Made by a program: the position numbers and the translations under genes
Part shown: one piece after another, positions 23,258 through 34,800 of the stretch
Layout: every line of letters begins with the position of its first letter
How positions within the stretch are numbered: position 1 is the first letter of the stretch
Source of the DNA: Owenia fusiformis
Lineage: Eukaryota > Annelida > Polychaeta > Sabellida > Oweniidae
DNA length: 64,000 nucleotides
NCBI GenBank assembly: GCA_903813345.2
Contig: CAIIXF020000009.1
Coordinates: 34,713,759-34,777,758 of the forward strand
Direction of reading: 5' to 3'
The notes under the pieces: model-generated
Told to the model about the DNA's origin: nothing
The model's database searches: none
Seen by the model: only the letters and a program-made list of their open reading frames with translations

Positions 23258-23771
23258 CTAGTTGATAGGTTGTATATAGGCGTGTGTATCTCATACTTGA
23301 GTGGGTTTGGGGTAGATATCACCCGGGAATATATATCGTATCTGAGGAGCGGGCAGGATATATTGTATATGTCCCGCTCCAGGCCAAATGCGGGCAGATA
23401 TAATATATCCATCCCGCTCCCGGCATTTTTTCAAAAGTTTAAAAAAGTTCAAAAGTTTTGATTTTTTAATTTTAAAATTTAATTTTTTAAAGTTTAAATG
23501 TTACAATTTCATTGTATTGAACAAAAAGAATATTACGAAAATGTTAAATATAAATATCTTGTCATTTGAAAAAGGTGGAAAAGGTTATATCTACCCTAAA
23601 CCCACTCAAGTATGAGATACACCAGTTATGCACGGTCGGTTTGGATACATGGAATATCCCTTGGGATATACAATACATCTTCCCTCGGTCCCTTCGGTCC
23701 CTCGGGAAGATATATAGTATATCCCTCGGGATATTCCCTTTATCCAAAACCTCCCAGTGCATAACCCCTAT
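23258..23771. repeat. Foldback hairpin cluster
   Basis: A 35-bp inverted pair (TACTTGAGTGGGTTT... at 23286-23320 and its complement at 23586-23621) encloses shorter GAGCGGGCAGGATAT hairpins at 23349-23425. Immediately after it is a ~150-bp hairpin (23621-23771) with arms of about 70 bp around a CCTTCGG-type centre. The GGAATATCCC palindrome and CTTCCCTCGG arms give a GC-rich stem in an AT-rich setting. It is probably a composite of MITE-like elements. Confidence 0.65.
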
Positions 23772-24132
23772 ATATTCACCTCTTGATAATATGTGATGAA
23801 AACAAAGTGGAGAACGAAACATATTTTTATTCCACCGTACTAGATATGATGATATTAAAAAACACTTTCAGAATCCTGACCTAAATAATTTAGAGGAAAG
23901 TGATAAAATGAAACTTCTTTTCAATGAACACACTTAAAGAAGGCAACATATTTATAATCAATGACTTTCTCTTATACACACTGTTAGAATATATTTAGCA
24001 CTACTGCTGAAATAAATTTTATAATTTGTAAAAAGTGGTTGATAAGCCCAAGATGGGCTGGGTAAATTATTGCATTGTAATGTATAATTGATATATGTAA
24101 GACCTACCACCATAATATGAAATTATCTAAAC

Positions 24133-24504
24133 TTAAAGGTGCAACAATTAGTGCAGAGGAGCCATTCAATGATCACGGACCAGTGTCAAAAAATGTCTAG
24201 GTTTGGATATTTCATCAAGACTTACATCTATTTTTATTATCTACAAAGAAACCCCCTAGATAAACATTATTTCAGCTGATATTCCTCTTGAAACATGATG
24301 GATCTTAAAAATGAAAAAGCGGATTTCCCCTTTTTCAAGCTTTGAACTGAATTTACACTTCTTAATGCTGAAATTGATAGGTTATCCATACATTTTAAGA
24401 AAATAGGTATGTCAAAGAAGATGTTAAGCCAAATGTTGCCTTGATAGCTCAGAAAAAGTTAAAATTTTCCTTTTTTCTCTCTACAGGCCTTGTTGCCCCT
24501 TTAA
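24133..24504. mobile_element. TTAA-flanked MITE of a second family (372 bp)
   Basis: TTAA at 24133-24136 and 24501-24504, with short TIRs AGGTGCAACAA and AGGGGCAACAAGGCC. There is no coding content. The TIR differs from that of copies 1-3 of the other TTAA family. Confidence 0.75.
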
Positions 24505-24663
24505 CTAACTGATGTGGCATTACATTGTAAAATTTGCACGTTGTCTGGAATGAATTAATATGTTTAAATAAAGCTGGTTTGTCAATTATTGAGTTTACGA
24601 ATTTTTTTTACTGTGTATGTTGTTTTTCGGCCGTGTTGCTAATGGCATGCTAATTAGTTATAG

Positions 24664-24722
24664 AATACGAGGATGATCAATAGGTCAAAAAGGCGTACAT
24701 TACTTATTGATCAACCCTCGTA
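24664..24722. repeat. Short inverted repeat
   Basis: ATACGAGG-TGATCAATA at 24664-24681 pairs with TATTGATCAACCCTCGTAT at 24704-24722. The loop is about 22 bp. No function is assigned. Confidence 0.6.
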
Positions 24723-25206
24723 TATAGTATAAATTAATGCAATTAAACTTTTCAGAGTGAATTGTCGCCAGTAGTATCATTCATACTATTAGCTTCATTC
24801 TGTCAGCTCCTTGACTTGCTGCTACGGTACGTCCTTGTTTTTTCAAGTTTGATAGAGACAACCAATACTATTATCAAATTAAACCTTGTCCTTACGTCTA
24901 CTTATATGATGAAAAAGGACCGGACTTTATCACATTATGAGAATTTAGCAATTCGAAATACAAGATGTTACACTTAATATAAGTAACACTGTCTCTAAGT
25001 AATCACACTTCTCTTGACAACTGCGTGAGAGAAATTGCCTCCTTAATTGACTTATTCTGTTTCAATTGAAAAAAGACAATTTGCGTTATCCTTCACTTAC
25101 TAAGAATCCATTTCAATTGTTCAACTTGCGTCTTAGAAAGAGAGTTTTTGCATTCTTTGATTTTGCCGTACCCTTTACCCTACAGTAAGATTTAATCGAT
25201 CAAGTA

Positions 25207-25780
25207 CAGGGTGGTAAAAAAATGGAAACCCTGCATTTTCCTCATATCTTCGTCATTTTGGGTAATTATTCCCTGAAATTTGACACATATGTACATCATT
25301 CAATTTCCTACCAGTTAACCATATTTCATGACCATCAGATTGATAGTCACAATGGTACAGCACTTTGAACAGGATGCCATCGCGCTATTGGCAAATCTGA
25401 ACAGGTTGTCAATGATCTGACTACATTTTTCAGCAGGTATGGCCTGTATGAAATGGATGATCTGCTTTTTGCAATGGAGGTCTGCAGTTGTCCTGTTGTT
25501 ATTCTCGTACACTCTTTTTTGGGTGTATCACCACAGATTGAAGTTAGGTAGGGACACTTTGGATGATAGGTGCAGGTTTGCCTAAAGTGCAATATTGGCC
25601 AATGGATCATGTTGTTTAAAATGCTGTAACATTTTGACTATCAATGTGATGGTCATGAAATATGGTAGGCCGGTAGGAAATTGAATGATATACAAATGTG
25701 CTAAATATCAGGGAGTAATTTCTTAAAATGACAAAGAAATGAGGAAAATGGCGACAGGGTTTCCATTTTTTACCACCCTG
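25207..25780 (-). mobile_element. Tc1/mariner-type relic with ~180-bp TIRs
   Basis: The ends are CAGGGTGGTAAAAAA, with TA directly outside both (25205-25206, 25781-25782). The two arms match for about 180 bp. On the minus strand the arm at 25315-25512 encodes a segment like the C-terminus of mariner-type transposases (VYENN-RT-DL, FIQAIPAEKCSQIIDN). The catalytic part is missing, so the element is a foldback derivative made of two copies of the transposon's 3' end. Confidence 0.75.
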
Positions 25781-25782
25781 TA

Positions 25783-26989
25783 CTAAGAGACTAAGTACAG
25801 CTACCCATTTATTCAATGCATATTTTGCTTTTATAAGTAGGTGGCAAATTACTTATATTTCAACTCCCATAAAAGGCCATATTTCAACGTTTTTTCTCCG
25901 AAACAGTTAATGACATTTATCTAGCTAAACAGCGAAAATAAATTGCTTAATCCCGCTATGACTATCAACTCTTATTCTTTGAGGAGTTTTATACTGCAAC
26001 ATTATGTAGCAATTGCTATTCTATGGTAATATATTGTGAAATTGAAGAGGCTGTTAATCATACGAAGCCATTATCATTTTCATCGCAATGAAATGAGAGA
26101 CACTCAAGCGAATAACCTGAAAACTTAGTACACTACACTGCAATACAATCCAATAAACGGTTAAACGGTTCGCTTGGAGAGCCATAGACAACAATATTCT
26201 AGTCTTTGCAGACATAATATTATGAAATGGAAATCCCAAAATGGCCGCTTATAATTAATATCATTGCCCAAAAACGGATAGATTGACAAGATTAGAAACA
26301 TCCAAAACGTTAATTCGTCCTCCTCGCATTTCCCAGCAATGAGGTCTACGTACCTGCAAGGTATAAGAATATCGATAGGTTGATGGTGGATTCAATTTAA
26401 ACGGTTTTTGCACAATGTATTGACGTATGCGATCACAATTGTTTTATCAACTTATCGTCCCAACATCTCCACATGACATTGCTACAATTGCATTTAGCTG
26501 ATATTAAAAAATCAGAGGTTGAAGATTTGGGACTTCATAACTTTTGAGTAGTAATTTTTAAAAACTTGTTTTTTCATATTAGTAATCATGAGTTGTATAC
26601 GTAGGCCTTGCAGAGCAAAACTCACTGATGAACAATAAATGAAAAATTCTTTCCTCAAAATGTGGCACTGGATATATCCAAAAGGAGATTAGATCCATTG
26701 AAAATGGACCTCAGAAATGAATTCCTCTTGAACAATTGAGGAAGATAGTATACTGATCTCAAAACCTGCAAAGTTGAGATATAACAATGTAGAAATAATG
26801 GGACATTGTGTCATCTCCACTCATCAACAATCTAGTCTGATCCAAACACTCAATCATTATTCTGGCACACAATCCATCTTTTAGGATCGAAATAAACCAA
26901 GAGTAGATCTAGGTCTTAATGTTTTACGAGGCTCAAACTTGTTGATGCGTCAAGGTACTTCATTCAAATTAGTTCCAAACATTTCTGCA
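25783..26989. other. Intergenic, no recognised feature
   Basis: AT-rich; no convincing exon, RNA gene or repeat was seen. Confidence 0.35.
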
Positions 26990-26994
26990 ATTTA

Positions 26995-28278
26995 AACGCC
27001 TAACCATCGACAACGTACGGTGGCAAAATTTAGCGGTGTACACTTTAGATGTACGTTGTCAAGCATTGAAGCAAACTCAGTGATTTGAAGCAAAAACTAT
27101 GATATAGGTTTTAAAAAAATTATATGAGATAAATTTATTTATCTATTGATCAGTGCTCGAGTTTTTCTTTGGTAATTCCATATAATTGGCCGGTTGGGAA
27201 ATGATGGTTTTATTCACATTTCCATTGATCACATCTTCCCCTGCCGTCTGAGATTGTCGATTATTTTTAAAAGAATATGTTTCTCTGAACCATACAATTT
27301 AGGTTGGTTGGTGATTTAATAAATATTTACGTATTGGCTATAATTCTAAAAATCAGATCTAGAAGTGTATGTTGTCAACTCGACTGTACGTTGTTAATCC
27401 GACTGACGTTAGAAAGAATACCATTAAGAGCCTCATTTTAGCAGGCAATATAGTGAAATCTTGGCTCTCTGGCATTCGCCCCCTGGATCAATATTCCACT
27501 ATATTTGAAGTGAGGTTATGGCATATTAATCCCAAAGGGATAATGAAAGATAATAAAAAATCTTTTAAGAAGATTGTATGATCAAAAGCTTAAACGCTTT
27601 CCAATCAAAACATATTTTCAATAAGGTCAAATAAACGTTACCCATACCGGAGTTCTAAATTTGCATAGACCGCCATCTAAAAAGAGAGTAAATATCAGAC
27701 TATGAACCACAAATAGAACTGGCAAAATTGAAATGATTATATCAGGATTATGTTTTGGATTAACGGACGAAATATCGTACTAAACATGTTTATATGTCGA
27801 TAATTATTATAGTTATATTATCAAATATTTTTTGTTTCTTTTAAATGTGTCAACGTACAATCGAGTTGACAACGTACAGTAACTATTTTTTGTTATAGCA
27901 TTCAAAATAAAAATAGTGGTTTGCATTATTACAACAGGGATAATTTTATACTTATATTCAGTTGTGTAAGTCGTAGTTTGACTATAACTTCAATAAAAAT
28001 CGAAAATTTGGAGACCACCGATGGGTTGCGTGGAGCTATACGAATATAATAGAGTTGTTGAAGATCATTTTAAGAGGATATGCATATTCAATACTTAATA
28101 GCAGAAAGCATGTAACACATACTTGGTTGTGAACTGACTCAATAATGTTTAAAGCATTTAGCTATTTTTACCTCGTCCATCATTCGACAAAATGGTCGAA
28201 AATGGCGGAAATGACAACGTACGGCTAAGGTATACACCCGTATATTTTGTCACTGTACGTTGTCGATGGTTAAGCGTG
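26995..28278. mobile_element. TIR element with repeated GTACGTTGTC motif and 5-bp duplication
   Basis: ATTTA flanks both ends (26990-26994, 28279-28283). TIRs of about 65 bp share TAACCATCGACAACGTAC. The core motif GACAACGTAC or its complement, with small variations, occurs about eight times (near 27010, 27052, 27368, 27389, 27852, 27870, 28213, 28256), arranged as nested inverted pairs. That looks like clustered transposase binding sites. No transposase ORF is present. Confidence 0.7.
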
Positions 28279-28435
28279 ATTTATGATAAAATGGCTCTGC
28301 TGTGAATTCTCGTTTTTTAAATCATGAAATGTAATTTTGAATGAATAGACTATATTTTCAAACTTAACTTTTCGCGTTTATTTCATAAATATCTACATGG
28401 ACCTATATAGAGCTTCAATTGCCCCCTCGTTCGTG

Positions 28436-28848
28436 TTCAGATTAGGAGGTGTTCACATTTCGAGTTTTTGCATTCGCGACTTCTGGATTTGAAGAAATGT
28501 GAACATTTTCGACAAATATTTATAATGCCTTTGACCAGATAGCTTTATGATTTGAAAATTCGATTCAAATGAATTCAGTCATGCTGGGACGTTCCATTTT
28601 CATCGTGACAATATTTGAGCAATTTTGCATGAAACATAATTGTGAAATTCTTTGAAAAGTTTTCAGATTGGTCAGGTTAATTTTTCAAATAAGCCTGTTC
28701 ACTATTCAAATCCAGAGGTGTTCACATTTCAAGGCTTTTTTAACAAGGGAGTCAATGGGAGGAAAAAAGGGACCAAAAAGTGTTCAGATTGGAAGGTGTT
28801 TCGGATTAGTCAGGTGTTCGGATATAGGTTTTACTGTAGATACAATTC
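28436..28848. repeat. Degenerate GTGTTCACATTTC repeat, possible MITE
   Basis: GGTGTTCACATTTC recurs at about 28449 and 28720, with related GTGTTCAGATT strings. The right end on the minus strand reads TACAGTAAAACCTATA, similar to TACAGTGAAACCTGTA at 42573, which suggests a shared terminal sequence. The left end is not clean. Confidence 0.4.
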
Positions 28849-29279
28849 GAGTGTCAGGGACTGGTAAATAGAAGGAAGCAAAATCAAACAATTGAAAAGG
28901 GTAGATCATCACTAACATCCTTGACACAGAATTACTTCCGTCAAGGATACTGCTAATTTATACATTTTCTGTTTACTTGTTACTTATATAAAGTAATCTA
29001 GATTGGACACTGATCAAGTTTATCTACTTATAAGAGGGTTAATTGAGACATGGTAACACATATGTTATCATTTCAAAGGCCAAAGTATAAAATAAATAAC
29101 ATTACTCTAACATTTACTTATAATTAGACACATTAATTCAATCACACGCGAGTTGTCGAGTGTTCAGGTTAGAATACAATGTATATCGGATATCTTGTTA
29201 AACTAACCGTAAGTCTCTCATTTATAATTCATGATCACCGATCGTTTTCTATCTCCTATGATTACAAATGATGACATAT

Positions 29280-30240
29280 AAAGCATCCGAAATGACTGTA
29301 TTCACGCCTTCTATAAACTGTAAACAAAGTCAATATTTCACCCGGGGTATATTCGCGAACAATACACCTGGTAATACGTGTAATGTCATGTGTATGACGT
29401 CATAACGGCGTGTCGTAGTAATGGCGAACCATAATGAATATTCGAACATGACTGTATTCACGCCTTCTAGCATTCTATAAACTGTAAACAAAGTCAACAT
29501 TTCACCCGGGGTATATTCGCGAAGAATACCCCTGGTAATACGTGTAATGTGTGACGTCATAACGGCGGGTAGCAGTAATGGCGGACCATAATGAATATTC
29601 GAAACATTTTGGTGAGTTTTCATGTTCGAATCGTACACCCGTTAGGGCTAGGCACAAAAGCTTTCGAACAGTTCATAGAAGGCGTGAATACAGTCATGTT
29701 CGAATCTAAAATAAATTCGAATATGACTGTATTCACTCCTTCTATAAACTGTAAACAAAGTCAACATTTCACCCGGGGTATATTCGCGAAGAATACCCCT
29801 GGTAATACGTGTAATGTTTGACGTCATAACGGCGGGTAGCAGTAATGGCGGACCATAATAAATATTCGAAACATTTTGGTGAGTTTTCATGTTCGAATCG
29901 TACACCCTTTAGGGCTAGGCACAAAAGCTTTCGAACAGTTCATAGAAGGCGTGAATACAGTCATGTTCGAATCTAAAATAAATTCGAATATGACTGTATT
30001 CACTCCTTCTATAAACTGTTAACAAAGTCAACATTTCATCCGGGGTGTATTTGTGAACAATGCCCCTGGTACGTGTAATGTGTGACGTCATAACGGCGGA
30101 CCGTAGAAATGGCGGCCCATAATGAATATTCGAAATATTTTGGTGAATTTTCATGTTCGAATCGTAATAAAGACCTCAGAGCAGGTGTAATATCGTCCAA
30201 TACACCCCTTAGGACCAGGCACAAAATCTTTCGATCAGAA
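29280..30240. repeat. Four-unit tandem array with CRE palindromes
   Basis: Each unit contains ACTGTATTCAC, CCTTCTATAAACTGT, CACCCGGGGTATATTCG, a TGACGTCA palindrome and CATAATGAATATTCGAA or close variants. The TGACGTCA cores lie at 29395-29402, 29552-29559, 29819-29826 and 30083-30090, so unit lengths are about 157, 267 and 264 bp. The longer units add an inverted copy of the CTTCTATAAACTG segment and are internally palindromic. The short ORFs on both strands are by-products of the repeat. Confidence 0.8.
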
Positions 30241-30845
30241 AACGTTTGTGCCTAGCCCAGCGGGGTATATTCCACAATATTGCCCTTGCTCTTCGGTCTG
30301 TATTTCTTAAATACATACAGACTGATTTCTGTTCCAGTATGTAAAATGTCTATGGGTGTTTGAGGTCTGTCGAGACGTGAATGAAAAACATTGGGTTAAT
30401 CATGTAATCATGGCTTTTCATTTAAAAATCAGATGCAAATATATTGTTCAATTGTTCTATCGTGAGCGGTAGCCTATATATAACAAGTATACCCTCCCCT
30501 CACCCCCAACCCATGTGTACTAATACTATAGCAACGATATAACCCACAATATGTATATGATTACGAATTATATAAGTATACTGAAGGTTTTTGAATTGAA
30601 GCATAAATAAACAAAAATACACAAACATTTTAGCAAGAATACCCCAATAATTTTTCTGCAAGAAAACAACAATTTATGGCTTTTTGACGAGTCTCATATT
30701 ACGGTTGCCAAGTTTTTAACTGTTTAAAACTTGTCTGTTCTACAAATCTACAAAAATAACAGCTTAAATCAATGACGTTTTTTGAAACTCAAAATAGTTT
30801 TCATGAGCAAAATTTTGTAGTAATTACAGGGTATATAGACAGTCC
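30241..30845. other. Intergenic, no recognised feature
   Basis: AT-rich sequence with no exon or clear repeat. Confidence 0.35.
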
Positions 30846-31057
30846 TTAGAGGCAGAATCAGATCTTTAGCTATAGGTGTCATATTATAATATAATGATTA
30901 ATTAATTATAATGACAAATTTGCAAAGAACATGTACAATTGACCTTCCTTCTAAAAAATGAACATAACAAGGATGATAGGAGCCCACAATATTCTAAAAT
31001 TGGAACGATTTTTGGTTAAGCCCAGTCGCTAGATCTGAAGATGAAGCTCTCTTTTAA
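30846..31057 (+). mobile_element. Diverged, internally deleted copy 3 of the TTAA MITE
   Basis: It matches the ends of copies 1 and 2 (GAGGCAGAATCAGATCT on the left; ATATTCTAAAATTGGAAC and CGCTAGATCTGA on the right) but is 212 bp rather than 385 bp. The left TTAA has become TTAG; the right TTAA is at 31054-31057. Confidence 0.65.
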
Positions 31058-31099
31058 GAAGCGAAGTCAAACGAATGCAAATGGTACTTTTTCGGATAG

Positions 31100-31105
31100 T
31101 TTATT
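31100..31105 (-). terminator. Polyadenylation signal of the chitinase gene
   Basis: AATAAA on the minus strand lies about 160 bp after the chitinase stop codon, the nearest canonical hexamer seen. Confidence 0.5.
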
Positions 31106-31265
31106 ATAAAAACAGAATATATGAGACATAACAACAAATATAAAGCAAGTTATAAAAATGGTATAGAAAAATGTATAAAGCAAAAAATACTGCAAATGTG
31201 CATCGTTTCTGTCCAGACTAATATCATCATTGTCAATTCCAAATCAGTTCATTAATCATTAATGT

Positions 31266-31829
31266 TTAGTGGCACCCTCGAACATTTCGAGGAAAGTCGC
31301 AAAGTTTTCGTCGAGGGTTGAAAACGGTTCCTGGTGCACAATTTCGATGGAAAGACCGAATGTAGCGATTCCTGATGTAAACACATTGATAATACTTGGA
31401 ACAGTTATTTGGATCGGGGTATAGCGGTGCCCTCTGGCGGAAGCGGGGACATTCGAAGCGCACTCTGGATGTGGTTGTCCCGATTGATGGAGTAGTCAAT
31501 TCAATGGTCGATTGAGCAGTCGGCCTTTCAGTGCTCTCCTGAGTGGTTGATGGCAATTTTGATGACCTGGACAGCGTAGGGGTTACTGGTAGAAGACTAG
31601 TATTTGGTTTGTGACTAGTAGAGGCAATAGTGGCTGGGAATGTTGTACTTCTGTCTCCTTGTGTCGGTCGTATGGTAGTAGAAGTACCTCCAGATTGGCC
31701 ATTCAACACTGAGTTGATTCTTTTGAGAAGAGGGTATTTTCCTTGATTGCAGTATCTGCCTTGGAAATCGTCGAAATCTAACGCCCAAACCATTGCCCCT
31801 CCCAAGTTGTTCCGCATCAAATATGCTGT
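31266..31829 (-). CDS. Last chitinase exon: barrel end, S/T linker, CBM14
   Basis: The acceptor CCTTTTCAG precedes ACAGCATAT. It encodes the final barrel strand ([13 protein letters not shown]), about 90 residues of Ser/Thr/Pro linker, and the chitin-binding domain with cysteines 487, 503, 509, 524, 537 and 546. Stop TAA is at 31266-31268. The open frame continues upstream to 31892, but that part is intron. Confidence 0.92.
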   Translation of the reverse strand, partial: TAYLMRNNLGGAMVWALDFDDFQGRYCNQGKYPLLKRINSVLNGQSGGTSTTIRPTQGDRSTTFPATIASTSHKPNTSLLPVTPTLSRSSKLPSTTQESTERPTAQSTIELTTPSIGTTTSRVRFECPRFRQRAPLYPDPNNCSKYYQCVYIRNRYIRSFHRNCAPGTVFNPRRKLCDFPRNVRGCH

Positions 31830-34800
31830 CTGAAAAGGTGATGTATGTGGTCTTAAACAGTATTCAACACCAGCACGCATAGAAATGGTCAATTGCTATT
31901 GCTTACTTACATCTATTTGAAATCAAAAATGTTTCTCCATAGTCTAACGTACCTTCTCTGCGATACTCTGGGGATCATCGTAGCCGACCCATTGTTTTCC
32001 ACGATGAGCATAAGGAACACGCTGTTCGTCGTGCCATCTTTTGGTCCAGCCACTGGAAACTTTCTGACATATCTAAAATATAGCATGGTTTATTTCAATT
32101 AAAAGAGAAATGTTCGATTTAAAGAGGTCATTATAAGTATTGTACTCAATCATTAGCCTTTGTTATAAGATACATAGGGGTTCTAGGAAACTAATGTTGG
32201 ACCTTACTAACTTTTTACCGAAATGTCACTGGAGGATCTACAGTATAGATTGATCTTCGGGGTTAATGATGTTCAGTATTACCTCATAATACGACAAAAT
32301 CCCAGCTTGTCTGGTAAATTGTCCTGCAGTTCCGGGTCCTGTTGTTCGTTTTCCAAGTTGGAAGTTGGCACTGTTTGCCAGGGTGAATGATCTTCCATAC
32401 AATGCCATTCCTAGGATCAGTTTACTTCTTTCAGCCCCTTTAGACAACCAATAATCGACACTCCACGCCTACAAGAACAACAATAGTTAGACATCTTTAA
32501 ACGCCCCTACACGTAATGTCATCGCATTATATGGATCATACTAATCCAACACTTAGTAAGATAGAAGAATACGTCCATGGAATTGAAGCAGTCTCGACAC
32601 CTTAGAGTTACAAAGCAATAATACTTGACCATTCCGACTCGTTCACCCTAGATTTCGAACATTAATCTAATTGAGGAATTGCTTCGTCAATTGGCTTCTT
32701 CTGTTTTAACTTAAAATACAATTTCCGCAACCTTCGATCCATTTTTGTTTCAAGTATCCATTACAGAATCCATTGAATTTTAGAAACCGTAAAGGTATAC
32801 TGTGTATTGGCAATTAAATCGGTTGAAAGGAATCGCTTGTGGTCAAAGTCTTTTATTCGTTGATGATTACATTGCATTACCACAGAAAGTAATTGCCGTT
32901 CTATAGAAATATAAGTTTGGGAATAAAGAAGTTAAACTAATAGGATGCAATCATTGCATTCTAAATTTAGATATTTACTCTGTACTGTCACAACATAGAA
33001 ACACTCGAGGGAATGAGGTTGGTGACTAAGTACATTATCTCACCTACTTCAATACGTAATACCATTCTGGTTTATCATCTTATCTCCTAGCTAAACTGTA
33101 ATGCAATTTAACATTTGACGGTTGACGACTTATTGAAAAGACATGAAAAGCAGCAGCAAATAAATGAAAAATTGATCGAGTAAAGTAAACATCAAACGTC
33201 CAAAATCTCATCAATCCAATCACATTCGGTCAATAAAGAGAAAGTTAATATCAAAACGTATGTGTGTCAGAAATAGCTATGGTAATCACTAGACCATTGA
33301 CTATTACTTGACTTGATCACTGACACGTACAGTAGCACTTACTTGAATTGATTGACATATTGACAAATCTCATAATTTCACTAACTTGATTGACATATCT
33401 TACAGTTACAGTCCACTTACTGATTGACATATCTCACATCCAAACTTACTTAATTGACATATCTCACATCCAAACTTACTTGATTGACATATCTCACATC
33501 CAAACATACTTGATTGACATATTTCACATCCATACTTGATTGACATATCTCACATCCAAACTTACTTGATTGACATATCACACATCCATACTTACTTGAT
33601 TGACATATCTCACATCCATACCTACTTGATCGACATATCTCACATCCAAACTTACTTGATTGACATATCTCACATCCAAACATACTTGATTGACATATTT
33701 CACATCCATACTTGATTGACATATCTCACATCCAAACTTACTTGATTGACATATCACACATCCATACTTACTTGATTGACATATCTCACATCCATACCTA
33801 CTTGATCGACATATCTCACATCCATACTTACTTGATTGACATATCTCACATCCATACCTACTTGATCGACATATCTCACATCCAAACTTACTTGATTGAC
33901 ATATCTCACATCCAAACTTACTTGATTGACATATCTCACATCCAAACATACTTGATTGACATATTTCACATCCATACTTGATTGACATATCTCACATCCA
34001 AACTTACTTGATTGACATATCACACATCCATACTTACTTGATTGACATATCTCACATCCATACCTACTTGATCGACATATCTCACATCCAAACTTACTTG
34101 ATTGACATATCTCACATCCAAACTTACTTGATTGACATATCACACATCCATACTAACTTGATTGACATATCTCTAATCCAAACTTACTTGATTGACATAT
34201 CTCACATCGATACCTACTTGATCGACATATCTCACATCCAAACTTACTTCATTGACATATCTTACATCCATACTTACTTGATTGGCATATCTTACATCCA
34301 TACTTACTTGATTGACATATCTCACATCCAAACTTACTAAATTGACATATCTTACATCCATACTTACTTGATTGACATATCTTACATCCAAACTTACTTA
34401 ATTGACATATATCTTACATCCATACTTACTTGATTGACATATCTTACATCCAAACTTACTTGATTGACATATCTCACATCCAAACATACTTGATTGACAT
34501 ATTTCACATCCATACTTGATTGACATATCTCCCATCCAAACTTGATTGACATATCTCACATTCATACTTACTTGATTGACATATCTCACATCAAGAATTA
34601 CTTGATTGACATATCTAACATCCAAACGTACTTACTTGATTGACATATCTTACATCCAAACTTACTTGACTGGCATATCTTACATCCAAACTTACTTGAT
34701 TGACATATCTTACATCCAAACTTACTTGATTGACATATCTTACATCCAAACTTACTTTACTGGCATATCTTACATCCAAACTTACTTGATTGACATATCT

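Noticed and set aside
22970-23461. 163-codon ORF
   Set aside because: It has low-complexity composition and its second half crosses the foldback cluster; no splice or domain evidence.
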